The notes beneath the pieces are model-generated. The model saw only the letters and a program-made list of their open reading frames with translations. It had not been told where the DNA came from and searched no databases. Positions 42,190-50,177 of a DNA stretch of 64,000 nt are shown here, piece after piece (within the stretch, counting starts at the first letter, position 1; every line of letters begins with the position of its first letter). This stretch comes from Bacillus sp. SJS. GTDB lineage: Bacteria > Bacillota > Bacilli > Bacillales > Bacillaceae. The translations under genes were made by a program, and so were the position numbers. Location of the stretch: assembly GCF_000732485.2 (NCBI RefSeq), contig NZ_JAQV02000026.1, positions 62,001-126,000 of the forward strand. Reading direction: 5' to 3'.

Positions 42190-42220
42190 GACAAAGCGAA
42201 TTCGCTTTGTCCTTTTTTTT
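42190..42220 (+). terminator. Palindromic terminator before alaT stop
   Basis: Perfect 22-bp palindrome (GACAAAGCGAA / TTCGCTTTGTC) followed by eight or nine U on the plus strand, a second terminator-like structure only 12 nt after the previous one. Confidence 0.75.
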
Positions 42221-42222
42221 GC

Positions 42223-43425
42223 TTAAAAATCCTGAAGTGTTTTCCACTGTGCCCCTGCATGCTGTCTGCGTTTCATAAAGGAAGCCATTCTTTTCAATGC
42301 TTCTTCAAGCTGAGAAAGTGATGATGCATACGAGCATCTGACAAAACCCTCTCCAGAAGAGCCAAAAACAATTCCGGGCACAACCGCTACTTTTTCCTCC
42401 AGCAGAAGCTGCTCAGCAAATTCCTCAGATGATAATCCGCTATATTCAATTGAGGGAAAAGCATAAAATGCTCCGCCCGGCGTTTGACATGGAAATCCCG
42501 CTTCGTTTAAAGATCGGACAAAATAATTCCGCCTTCTCCGGTAATCTGTTTTCATCCGCTGTACATCTTCTTCACCATTTCTTAGTGCTTCCAGTGCCGC
42601 ATGCTGAGACATCGTAGGGGCGCACATCATTGAATATTGATGAATTTTGAGCATCGCCTGCAGCAAAGGTGCTGGAGCAGCTGCAAATCCCAATCTCCAG
42701 CCCGTCATCGCAAAACCTTTTGAAAATCCTGAGATTGTGATGGTTCTTTCTCTCATTCCCTCCAATGAAGCGAGACTCGTGAATTCCTCATCATAGGAAA
42801 GCTCCGCATAAATCTCATCCGAAATGGCCAGGAGATCATGCTGCTTTATAATAACTGATATTTTTTCCAAATCTTTTCTGCTGAGCATTGATCCGGTTGG
42901 ATTGCTCGGAGAACAAATCAAAACAGCCTTTGTATTTTGAGTAATTGCCTTTTCTATTTGACCCGGGAGCGTTTTAAACCCATTGTTCGAGTTGGAGGAT
43001 ACATAAACGGGAATTCCGCCCGCCAGCTTCACAAGAGGCCCATATGCTACGAAGCATGGCTCGGGAATAATCACCTCATCACCGGGGTTGATTATGGTTC
43101 TTAAGGCTAAATCCAAGGCCTGGCTTGCTCCTACTGTAACCAAAATTTCACGTTCCGCTTCGTAATTCACATGAAATTTCCGATCAAGATAAAAGCTGAT
43201 TTCCTCTCTGAGCTCCATTAGACCGGCATTGGCGGAATATGCTGTATGACCTTTTTCAAGAGAAAGAATGCATGCCTCACGCACACTCCATGATGTGACA
43301 AAATCCGGTTCACCCACTCCAAGTGAGATGACGCCTTCCATACTGGCAGCGAGATCAAAAAATTTCCGGATACCGGAAGGCTTGAGTTCGGTTACACTGG
43401 CTGATAAGAAACGGGAACTATCCAT
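42223..43425 (-). CDS. alaT: Alanine aminotransferase
   Basis: A 400-residue class I PLP aminotransferase, probably making alanine from pyruvate and glutamate. PLP lysine is in ISGFSKGFAMTGWRLGF; other signature stretches are LICSPSNPTGSMLSR, AISDEIYAELSYD and VRCSYASSLSQLEEAL. The ATG overlaps the alaR stop (TAATG). It corresponds to B. subtilis YugH, renamed AlaT. Length and position fit. Confidence 0.88.
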   Translation of the reverse strand: MDSSRFLSASVTELKPSGIRKFFDLAASMEGVISLGVGEPDFVTSWSVREACILSLEKGHTAYSANAGLMELREEISFYLDRKFHVNYEAEREILVTVGASQALDLALRTIINPGDEVIIPEPCFVAYGPLVKLAGGIPVYVSSNSNNGFKTLPGQIEKAITQNTKAVLICSPSNPTGSMLSRKDLEKISVIIKQHDLLAISDEIYAELSYDEEFTSLASLEGMRERTITISGFSKGFAMTGWRLGFAAAPAPLLQAMLKIHQYSMMCAPTMSQHAALEALRNGEEDVQRMKTDYRRRRNYFVRSLNEAGFPCQTPGGAFYAFPSIEYSGLSSEEFAEQLLLEEKVAVVPGIVFGSSGEGFVRCSYASSLSQLEEALKRMASFMKRRQHAGAQWKTLQDF

Positions 43426-43925
43426 TACGGAGTGACCACCATCCGTTTATCTTCTTCTCCAGTTTCAAAAATGCGTCCATCATGCTTATATTTTTTTAGA
43501 ATAAAGTGAGTCGTTGTCGAAAGAACAGAATCCAGTGTTGAAAGCTTCTCTGACACAAATCTGGCCACTTCCGACATGGAACGCCCCTCAATCACGACAC
43601 TTAAATCATAAGCTCCGGACATGAGATATACAGATTGCACTTCCTTGAAGCGATAAACCCGTTCTGCAATTTCATCAAAACCGACACCGCGCTTAGGAGC
43701 GACCTTCACATCAATCATGGCGGTCACACCTTCATGACCTTCTACTTTTCTCCAATCAATCGTTGCCGCATAGTCGATAATGACTTTTTCCCGCTCTAAT
43801 TTATGAATAATCTGCTCGGTTTCTTCAGAGGATATTCCAGCCATTTTTGCAATGGAGTCAATCGACAGCCTGCTGTTTTCTTCCAGGATCTCCAGCACCT
43901 CTGTTTCTTTTTCATTCAGTTTCAC
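43425..43925 (-). CDS. alaR: Lrp/AsnC regulator of alanine synthesis
   Basis: A 166-residue Lrp-type regulator: winged helix (VLEILEENSRLSIDSIAKMAGISSEE) followed by an effector-binding RAM domain (GVTAMIDVKVAPKRGVGFDEIAERV, SVYLMSGAYDLSVVIEG). Begins with GTG, 7 nt after AGGAGGGG. In B. subtilis AlaR (YugG) activates alaR-alaT; here the same operon is kept. Confidence 0.88.
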   Translation of the reverse strand: MKLNEKETEVLEILEENSRLSIDSIAKMAGISSEETEQIIHKLEREKVIIDYAATIDWRKVEGHEGVTAMIDVKVAPKRGVGFDEIAERVYRFKEVQSVYLMSGAYDLSVVIEGRSMSEVARFVSEKLSTLDSVLSTTTHFILKKYKHDGRIFETGEEDKRMVVTP

Positions 43926-44151
43926 GCTAACCCCTCCTGTAGTAAAATCTTCAGAACATTATAACATGAAAACAATCTTTTTAACTGAAAATTCTGTTTT
44001 CTAAATAGCCAATCGGGGTATTTTTTACATGAGTGGGACTCTGTTTCCCGGACACAATAATAAAAAATCGGTCAAAATTTGTTCCAAACGGACACGTTTT
44101 GCCGTTTCTTACGAATACCTGTCAATAACTATCATGGCTGGAGTGTTGATT

Positions 44152-44979
44152 ATGAACCCAACTTTTTGCCATTCTACAATGAATCTGCAGGGCATCAATA
44201 TTCATTATGAGCTATATGAAAAACATCCCGGAAAACCGACCATGGTATTGCTTCACGGATTTTTATCTTCCACGTTCAGCTATAGAAGACTTATTCCTTT
44301 GCTTCAGGAAGAATTCCGGATTATCGCCATTGATCTTCCTCCATTTGGAAAAACAGAAAAATCGATCCGATTTGTACACTCTTATTCCAATATGGCAAAG
44401 GTTGTCATTGAGCTGCTGGAAAAACTTGAAGTAAAAAATGCGGTGCTGGTAGGGCATTCCATGGGGGGCCAGGTGGCACTGTATGCGACAAAGGAAAAAC
44501 CGGAAATGTTTAAAAAAGTCGTCTTGCTTTGCAGCTCCGGCTACATGAAGCGCATGAAGCACTACATGATATGCGGATCCTATGTTCCCTATTTTTATCT
44601 TTGCATTAAGCATTGGCTTTCCAGCCAGGGAGTTTTCAAAAACCTTTGCAATGTCGTTTATGACCGTTCTTTGATTGATCAGGAAATGATGGACGGTTAT
44701 ATGCAGCCATTTATTGACGACAGCATATTCATGGCACTGACCCGTATGATCCGGGACAGAGAAGGGGATCTCTCACAGGAAGATTTAAAGAAAATTGAAG
44801 TACCGAGCCTTTTGATTTGGGGACAGGAAGATAAGATCGTACCAGTAGAAGTAGGGAGAAGAATGAGTAAAGATTTGCCCAACGCATCATTGTTTGAATT
44901 GGCTCAAACAGGACATCTTGTTCCTGAGGAAAGACCGATGCATGTAATGGACAGAATCATGAATTTTTCACATGCTTGA
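44152..44979 (+). CDS. yugF: Alpha/beta hydrolase YugF
   Basis: A 275-residue hydrolase (B. subtilis YugF, 273). Oxyanion motif VLLHGFLSS, nucleophile elbow VGHSMGGQ, acid in WGQEDKIVP, histidine in TGHLVPEERP. Substrate unknown. I start at 44152 (GGAG 8 nt upstream), which matches the family length; the longer frame beginning at 44029 has no ribosome site. Confidence 0.85.
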   Translation: MNPTFCHSTMNLQGINIHYELYEKHPGKPTMVLLHGFLSSTFSYRRLIPLLQEEFRIIAIDLPPFGKTEKSIRFVHSYSNMAKVVIELLEKLEVKNAVLVGHSMGGQVALYATKEKPEMFKKVVLLCSSGYMKRMKHYMICGSYVPYFYLCIKHWLSSQGVFKNLCNVVYDRSLIDQEMMDGYMQPFIDDSIFMALTRMIRDREGDLSQEDLKKIEVPSLLIWGQEDKIVPVEVGRRMSKDLPNASLFELAQTGHLVPEERPMHVMDRIMNFSHA

Positions 44980-44990
44980 GGAAAAGAGAA

Positions 44991-45018
44991 AAAAGCCGGT
45001 TATGCACCGGCTTTTTTT
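44991..45018. terminator. Bidirectional terminator
   Basis: Stem AAAAGCCGGT / ACCGGCTTTT with a 5-nt loop and U runs both ways, between convergent yugF and yugE. Confidence 0.9.
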
Positions 45019-45022
45019 TGAT

Positions 45023-45289
45023 TCAGCAGCTTGCCTGCTCCTTAACCAATAGTAATTGATGGGCCATTTGCAAGCAATCCTCAATGGGAATCCATTTTTC
45101 GAAGGAATGTTCGTAAATGGATTGAATTCGTTTCGCAAGCTCTGAAGAATGATGCAATTCATGCACAGCCTGAACGACATCTACAGATTCGGTATCATAA
45201 AATCCTTCTCCGTAGCCCAATGGATCCCATTTATATAGGATTTCCATCATAATTTCATTTGCAGCTTGTGTTTCCATATTCATCATCAC
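45023..45289 (-). CDS. yugE: Small protein YugE
   Basis: An 88-residue protein of unknown function (B. subtilis YugE, about 86). Recognisable parts are EIMMEILYKWDPLGYGEGFYDTESVDVVQAVHELH and EHSFEKWIPIEDCLQMAHQLLL. The exact start is uncertain: GTG-ATG-ATG-AAT-ATG follow one another, with only a weak GGGTG upstream. Position next to yugF and patB supports the name. Confidence 0.7.
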   Translation of the reverse strand: MMMNMETQAANEIMMEILYKWDPLGYGEGFYDTESVDVVQAVHELHHSSELAKRIQSIYEHSFEKWIPIEDCLQMAHQLLLVKEQASC

Positions 45290-45363
45290 CCGGACTGTAT
45301 TTTTGCAAATTTATTTTATCACATTTACGATATAAAGAAGAAATCCGTTTAAGAGGTGAAGAA

Positions 45364-46533
45364 ATGAATAAATTCGATGAAATTGTTGAGCGCCGCCAAA
45401 CCAACTCCGTTAAGTGGGACTTAACCAACGAAATTTTCGGCACATCTGATGTTCTCCCTATGTGGGTAGCCGATATGGATTTTAAAGCCCCAGCAGAAGT
45501 TCTAGAGGCGTTAAAGAAAAGAATCGACCATGGAATATTCGGGTACTCTTCTATAGGAGAAAGCACCAAGACTGCGATTGTAGAATGGGCAGAGAAAAGA
45601 AATGGCTGGCGGTTTAAAAAAGAGGCGATCCTGTTCAGCCCGGGAGTCGTAACAGCATTAAGCTTTGCAATCCAAGCCTATTCGGAGCCAGGAGAAAAAG
45701 TACTGATTCAATCCCCTGTTTATACACCGTTTTTTGACATGGTCAAACGAAACGGACGGGAAATTGTTAATAGCCAGCTTATTCTTGAGGAAGGGCGTTA
45801 TGAAATTGATTTTAACGATTTGGCCAAAAAAATGGATGATCCCGAAGTAAAAATGATGCTTTTATGCAATCCGCACAACCCTGGGGGCAGGTCCTGGAAC
45901 GCTGACGAATTAAAGAAAATAGGCGAACTATGCGCAGAGCATGATGTACTTATGGTCTCAGATGAAATCCATTCTGATCTGATGCTGTTCGGGCATAAGC
46001 ACGTCCCCTTTGCATCCATCAGCAAAGAATTTTCAGACCGTTCCATAACCTGCTTCGCTCCAAGCAAAACATTCAACCTTGCCGGCCTTCAAGCCTCTGT
46101 GATGGTTATTGAAAACGACTCACTGAGAAGAAGAATGGATGAAACGCTTCATCGGCAGGGATTCTTTACCCTCAATGCACTTGGAGGTTTAGGAATGGAG
46201 GCGGCTTACAGCCATGGTGCAGCATGGCTTGGCGAACTAAACGCCTACATAGAAAGGAATATGGAATATGCCATTGATTTTCTTAACAATCAAGTTCCGG
46301 GGGTGACTGCTATCAAACCGGATGCCTCCTATCTCTTATGGCTGGATTGCCGGGGACTGGGGCTTGATGACAAAGAAATCAAAAGACGGCTCCTCCATAA
46401 AGGAAAGGTGGCTCTCGAGGAAGGGACAAAATACGGTCCCGGCGGAGAGGGTTTTGCCAGACTCAACGCGGGCTGTTCGATCGAAACTTTAAAAGATGGA
46501 CTTTCAAGGGTAAAAACAGCCTTTTCCTCCTAA
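45364..46533 (+). CDS. patB: Cystathionine beta-lyase PatB
   Basis: A 389-residue PLP enzyme of the MalY/PatB class (B. subtilis PatB, 387), a C-S lyase cleaving cystathionine to homocysteine. Signatures: LPMWVADMDFKAPAEVLEAL, LLCNPHNPGGRSW, VSDEIHSDLMLFGHKHVPF and the PLP lysine in FAPSKTFNLAGLQAS. The start at 45364 has GAGGTGA 5 nt upstream; earlier codons in the frame are not supported. Its promoter lies in the short gap after yugE. Confidence 0.88.
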   Translation: MNKFDEIVERRQTNSVKWDLTNEIFGTSDVLPMWVADMDFKAPAEVLEALKKRIDHGIFGYSSIGESTKTAIVEWAEKRNGWRFKKEAILFSPGVVTALSFAIQAYSEPGEKVLIQSPVYTPFFDMVKRNGREIVNSQLILEEGRYEIDFNDLAKKMDDPEVKMMLLCNPHNPGGRSWNADELKKIGELCAEHDVLMVSDEIHSDLMLFGHKHVPFASISKEFSDRSITCFAPSKTFNLAGLQASVMVIENDSLRRRMDETLHRQGFFTLNALGGLGMEAAYSHGAAWLGELNAYIERNMEYAIDFLNNQVPGVTAIKPDASYLLWLDCRGLGLDDKEIKRRLLHKGKVALEEGTKYGPGGEGFARLNAGCSIETLKDGLSRVKTAFSS

Positions 46534-46537
46534 ATCG

Positions 46538-46564
46538 AAGCTCTCCTGAAGGAGGGCTTTTTTA
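46538..46564 (+). terminator. Terminator of patB
   Basis: Stem AAGCTCTCC / GGAGGGCTT with a tight loop and six U. Confidence 0.8.
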
Positions 46565-46626
46565 CTTGGATACAGGTTTAAACTTCATTTTTTACAAACA
46601 CAAAAACAACATATTTTTTCCATTAA

Positions 46627-46635
46627 TGGTATAAT
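46627..46635 (+). promoter_or_regulatory. Extended -10 promoter before kinB
   Basis: TGGTATAAT is a perfect extended -10 (TGnTATAAT), 28 nt before the kinB start; no good -35 is present, as is common for this class. Confidence 0.45.
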
Positions 46636-46663
46636 AACACTATCAATGACATAGGAGACTTTT

Positions 46664-48010
46664 ATGGAGAATTTGAAGGATTTAATATTGCAAGTGACAT
46701 TTATCCTGTTCCCCATCTATCTCTATCAGGCAATCTGGCTCAACAGGCCGACACCCACTATTCCGAAACCCAATCTTTTTCTCATCTATTTGCTTTGCAG
46801 CCTCTCAGCTGTGCTATGCATGATTTTCCCCATTTATGTGATAGACGGACTTCCGTATGGATTGCATTACATACCATACTTGGCGGCGGTTTTATACGGA
46901 GGACCTATGACCGGCATCTCGGTTACCTGTACTGCCTTGCTCTATCGATTATATTCGGGAGGCGATGTCATTTGGATATCCCTCATCATTACCCCTCTTT
47001 TTTTAATTGTTCCTCTCATGCTTCAATCAAAATGGAATGACTTCACTATTCAAACAAAGCTTTTGCTCGGATTCCTTTTCAGCGGAATCAAAACATCCTT
47101 AACCTACCTGATTCTAACGATTCTTATATTTTTTAAGCTGATTCCGTTCTCATTAGCCGAAAGTCTGCTTGAAATGTTCCTCAGCTTCCTATTATTTACC
47201 TTTGTGCTTCTAATGACCATCTATTGTGTAAACTCCACGAAAGAGAATGCCTTCCTTCGGGCAAGACTTATTAAATCCGAAAAACTTTCTATCGTCAGCG
47301 AGCTTGCAGCAAGCGTTGCCCATGAAGTACGAAATCCGCTCACAGTAGTTAGAGGATTTATTCAGCTCATTGGGACCGACCGCAAAAATATGGATCCAAA
47401 AAATGAAGAATACATCAACCTCGTTCTATCCGAGCTTGACCGTGCACAGGAGATCATAACGGATTACCTTAATCTTGCCAAACAGCAGTACTTTGAGAAA
47501 AACAAGCTTTCTTTAAGCAATCTTTTGGATGAAGTGGTTAAAATTATGACCTCCTATGCCAATTTTAAAAATGTCCATTTCAAAAACAGCATTGCTCCGG
47601 ATTTATACGTACACGGTGATTCATCAAGGTTAAAGCAGGTTTTTCTAAATTTGCTCAAAAACGCAGTTGAGGCTGTTTCCGAATCAGATGGCGAGGTTAA
47701 AATTACGGCTTATTCTTCCCATGATTATATCCGGATAAAAATTAAAGACAATGGAGTCGGCATGACGCCTGAACAGCTTGCAAGAATCGGCGAGCCATAT
47801 TTCACTCTAAAAGAGAGGGGAACAGGGCTTGGACTGACGGTGACGTTCTCAATTGTAGAGCAGCACGAAGGAACATTGCGTTATAAAAGCGAGCCTGGTT
47901 CCGGAACCTCTGCAACCGTATCGCTGCCTATATATAAACCAGCAGAATCCCCCCTCCCTTCCTCATCAAAACATCAGGGCGAATTCTCAGACCATAAATT
48001 AAAGCCCTGA
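46664..48010 (+). CDS. kinB: Sporulation sensor histidine kinase KinB
   Basis: A 448-residue membrane kinase (B. subtilis KinB, 428). Six hydrophobic helices in the first about 190 residues resemble the LytS-type 5TM sensor (HYIPYLAAVLYGGPMTGIS); HisKA has His220 in ASVAHEVRNPLTVVRGFI; the ATPase lobe has NLLKNAVEAV, KDNGVGM and GTGLGLTV. KinB feeds phosphate to Spo0F in the sporulation phosphorelay. AGGAG precedes the ATG. In B. subtilis kapB follows in the same operon; here kapB is displaced about 1.7 kb. Confidence 0.82.
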   Translation: MENLKDLILQVTFILFPIYLYQAIWLNRPTPTIPKPNLFLIYLLCSLSAVLCMIFPIYVIDGLPYGLHYIPYLAAVLYGGPMTGISVTCTALLYRLYSGGDVIWISLIITPLFLIVPLMLQSKWNDFTIQTKLLLGFLFSGIKTSLTYLILTILIFFKLIPFSLAESLLEMFLSFLLFTFVLLMTIYCVNSTKENAFLRARLIKSEKLSIVSELAASVAHEVRNPLTVVRGFIQLIGTDRKNMDPKNEEYINLVLSELDRAQEIITDYLNLAKQQYFEKNKLSLSNLLDEVVKIMTSYANFKNVHFKNSIAPDLYVHGDSSRLKQVFLNLLKNAVEAVSESDGEVKITAYSSHDYIRIKIKDNGVGMTPEQLARIGEPYFTLKERGTGLGLTVTFSIVEQHEGTLRYKSEPGSGTSATVSLPIYKPAESPLPSSSKHQGEFSDHKLKP

Positions 48011-48027
48011 CTGGCCGTCAGGGCTTT
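48001..48027. terminator. Hairpin between kinB and the SOD-like gene
   Basis: An 11-bp stem AAAGCCCTGAC / GTCAGGGCTTT overlapping the kinB stop and touching the convergent gene stop. The U tracts are short. Confidence 0.65.
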
Positions 48028-48587
48028 GCTTCAATATCAATTTCTTTTTTGTCTTTGCGCATAGCTTCTTTTTCTGTAATCTTCCCGCATGCTATTCTGG
48101 CACCTGATTCTCCAGCAGGCTGAGACATTCCATCATCCTTTGTTTCAGTAATAATGAGTGATGTCCCTTCTTTAAAGAGCAGCGAGTTTTTCGCACCCTT
48201 TTTCAACGTGAGTTTCGGGCCAAAGAGTTTAGCTTGTGCTTTCCCATCATTCTCTGCCACAATATTAGGAAGATCACCAAGATGTGCCCCTTCCGGATTC
48301 AGCAGTCCATGCTCTTTGTTATCAGGATTGTAATGGTCGCCGGCTGTAATAAAATCGGGCCCCTGGCATTCCGGATTTTGATGAATATGCAATCCATGCT
48401 CCCCCGGCTGAAGACCTTCCAATACGATATCAAATTTAACGCCTTCAGGCTGTTCAGATAGTTTAATTGTTCCAAGTGAATCACCGTCTGTGTTAAACAT
48501 TTCGACCCCGAATGAGGTCAGCTCCTTTTGACTGCAGCCGCCTGCCAAAATAAGTGCTGCTGCGGACATTCCCATCCATTTTCTCAA
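48018..48587 (-). CDS. Cu/Zn superoxide dismutase-like lipoprotein
   Basis: A 189-residue SodC-fold protein resembling B. subtilis YojM. Signal peptide with probable lipid Cys18 (LAGGC). Metal-site residues visible: His67 and His69 (GLHIH), bridging His85 (GDHYNP), His93, His102 and Asp105 (AHLGD); disulfide Cys74-Cys167; channel Arg164 (GARIACG). The fourth copper ligand, His120 of human SOD1, is Thr147 here (LIITETKDD), so normal dismutase activity is doubtful. I prefer the TTG at 48587, 8 nt after GGAGG; the upstream ATG overlaps that site. Confidence 0.8.
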   Translation of the reverse strand: MRKWMGMSAAALILAGGCSQKELTSFGVEMFNTDGDSLGTIKLSEQPEGVKFDIVLEGLQPGEHGLHIHQNPECQGPDFITAGDHYNPDNKEHGLLNPEGAHLGDLPNIVAENDGKAQAKLFGPKLTLKKGAKNSLLFKEGTSLIITETKDDGMSQPAGESGARIACGKITEKEAMRKDKKEIDIEAKP

Positions 48588-48781
48588 AACCCGAACCTCC
48601 ATCCGTAGAGTGAAACTCCGAAGTTATCCTGCTTAAGCTTGCGGCCGTTTCCTCTCAAGCCTTGCGGGGGTTAATACCATCCGCTAAGGCGGAGTAAAAA
48701 ACCCTTTGTAGGCTAGTTTTTTCTTAGGAAGAGGGATTTATACAAATCACAGAGTACGCCTGTACATCGCCGTTCAAGCGT
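48588..48781. other. Leader and spacer before the repeat array
   Basis: Holds the presumed promoter region of the SOD-like gene, a small GC-rich imperfect hairpin around 48660-48695, and an A6C...GTTTTTT inverted pair at about 48698-48724. No gene is evident. Confidence 0.4.
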
Positions 48782-49349
48782 TGGCGCACTTTATTTGTCC
48801 GTTCTGCCTGTTAATTTAGCTGTTACTCCCATTAATTTAGCCGTTACAGACTGGAATCTGGCCGTACCCTTTTTTCTGGCCGTTGGAACCCTTTATTTGT
48901 CCGTCCTGCCCGTAATTTAGCCGTTCGACACGTTAATTTAGCCGTTACAGACTGGAATCTGGCTGTTCCACTTTTCCTGGCCGTCGGCGCACTTTATTTG
49001 TCCGTTCTGCCGTTCAATCTAGCCGTTCCCTACTTTAATTTAGCCGTTCCAGACTGGGATTTGGCCGTACCACTTTTCCTGGCCATTGGCGCACTTTATT
49101 TGTCCGTTCTGCCGTTCAATCTAGCCGTTCCCTACTTTAATTTAGCCGTTCCAGACTGGGATTTGGCCGTACCACTTTTTCTGGCCATTGGCGCACTTTA
49201 TTTGTCCGTTCTGCCGTTAATTTAGCCAATCGACACGTTAATTTAGCCGTTCTAGACCAGGATCTGGCCATACCCTTTTTTCTGGCCGTTAGTGCACTTT
49301 ATTTGTCCGTGAACACTTATTTGCCCTTTCCGCCATTCTTTTTAGCCGG
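48782..49349. repeat. Nested tandem repeat: about 21-bp units in about 102-bp higher-order units
   Basis: The plus strand is a continuous series of units of 21 bp (some 18 or 20) each ending in CCGT or a variant. Five unit types follow one another in fixed order: ...TTTATTTGTCCGT, TCTGCC...TAGCCGT, ...TTAATTTAGCCGT, ...GACTGGAATCTGGCCGT, and the 18-bp ACC(A/C)(C/T)TTTT...GGCCGT. This makes five complete copies (48782-48883, 48884-48984, 48985-49086, 49087-49188, 49189-49289) of 101-102 bp and a partial sixth. Copies 3 and 4 differ at a single base. Read on the minus strand each unit begins ACGGCTAAATTAA, ACGGACAAATAAA or ACGGCCAGA. The 840-bp gap between the SOD-like gene and the next gene is mostly this array. 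Confidence 0.95.
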
Positions 49350-49387
49350 TTGACCGAGTCAGCCACTTCCCAAACTCGTTCGTAAAA

Positions 49388-49424
49388 AAGACATAAAAAA
49401 AAACGCAGGACAACTGCCCGTGCG
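49388..49424 (-). terminator. Probable terminator of the small membrane protein gene
   Basis: Minus-strand CGCA...TGCG stem within an imperfect hairpin followed by nine U, close to the stop at 49429. Confidence 0.5.
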
Positions 49425-49428
49425 CACT

Positions 49429-49617
49429 CTATAAATCTTTTTCCTTAATATGTTTATACTTCTCATTTACTTCACGCTCTTCCTTTTTTGACAGCTTAAT
49501 GATAAAACGGAAAGCCAGAACGGCTAATAGCAGGAAAATAGCCATATGGAAGGCAGCGGGGATATACTCGGTTTTATCTTCTGGGAAATAAAGGAACAAG
49601 GATAGGACAAAACCCAT
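49429..49617 (-). CDS. Small membrane protein, 62 residues
   Basis: Begins MGFVLSLFLYFPEDKTEYIP; a hydrophobic helix (AAFHMAIFLLLAVLAFRFIIKL, about 21-42) is followed by a charged tail KKEEREVNEKYKHIKEKDL. AGGTGG precedes the ATG at 49617. The longer open frame upstream overlaps kapB and is not supported. I do not recognise a family. It is divergent from kapB and next to the repeat array. Confidence 0.6.
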   Translation of the reverse strand: MGFVLSLFLYFPEDKTEYIPAAFHMAIFLLLAVLAFRFIIKLSKKEEREVNEKYKHIKEKDL

Positions 49618-49746
49618 GTAAGCGGATCCACCTTTCTTGTGCAGTCTTGTCTTCACTATACAGCTTTCTGCCGAATTATACCAAGTCCTTTTTTTTGGAC
49701 TGCCTTTATGTGTGGTAAAATGGTACAAAAATGAGCGGAATGGGGA

Positions 49747-50133
49747 ATGAGTTGTATGGAATTTCAGCCAGGCGATTATGTAACGGGGATTTACAAAACA
49801 GGGAAGTACGCAGGAGTCGTAACAGCAATCCGGCCTATGCATATTCTTGTACAGGTGAAGGCCGTTTTAAAGCATCCGCAGCAGGGGGATTTGCACATGC
49901 CTAAGGAGGCAGAGGTTCCCCTCTTTCATGAAAGGCGGGCACTGAGCTACAACGAACAAACCAATGTGCCGAAAAACATGGTCAAACCTCTGGAAGGGGA
50001 TTTGCCGGATTACAGCATGTCGCTTCTCAAGTCAATTGACCAAATGAGAATTTTACTAAACAATGATGAATCTTTATGGGCTAAAAAGTCATTGGCCTGT
50101 CTTGATCAGCTTGAAAATGATTATAAACTCTAA
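49747..50133 (+). CDS. kapB: Kinase-associated lipoprotein B (KapB)
   Basis: A 128-residue protein, same length as B. subtilis KapB, needed for the KinB pathway to sporulation. Matches in the core: GDYVTGIYKTGKYAGVVT, VKAVLKHPQQGDLH, VPLFHERRALSYNEQTNVP and the end YKL. There is no signal peptide or lipobox, so the name lipoprotein is historical. GGAATGGGG lies just before the ATG. Here it is separated from kinB by the SOD-like gene, the array and a small membrane gene. Confidence 0.88.
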   Translation: MSCMEFQPGDYVTGIYKTGKYAGVVTAIRPMHILVQVKAVLKHPQQGDLHMPKEAEVPLFHERRALSYNEQTNVPKNMVKPLEGDLPDYSMSLLKSIDQMRILLNNDESLWAKKSLACLDQLENDYKL

Positions 50134-50139
50134 CTAAAC

Positions 50140-50177
50140 ATAAAGCCAAATCACAATGATTAGTGATTTGGCTTTAT
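50140..50177. terminator. Bidirectional terminator
   Basis: A 15-bp stem ATAAAGCCAAATCAC / GTGATTTGGCTTTAT between convergent kapB and kapD. Confidence 0.85.

Noticed and set aside
44029-44151. N-terminal extension of YugF
   Set aside because: It would make the protein 41 residues longer than the B. subtilis form and has no ribosome site, whereas GGAG stands before 44152.
48998-49225. Open frame of 75 codons with repeated NLAVP/DWDLAVP inside the tandem array
   Set aside because: The repeat units are multiples of 3 there, which keeps a frame open by chance; 20-bp units break the frame at both ends and no ribosome site precedes it.
48782-49349. CRISPR array
   Set aside because: Units are contiguous and related throughout, without constant repeats separated by unique spacers, and no cas genes are in the window.
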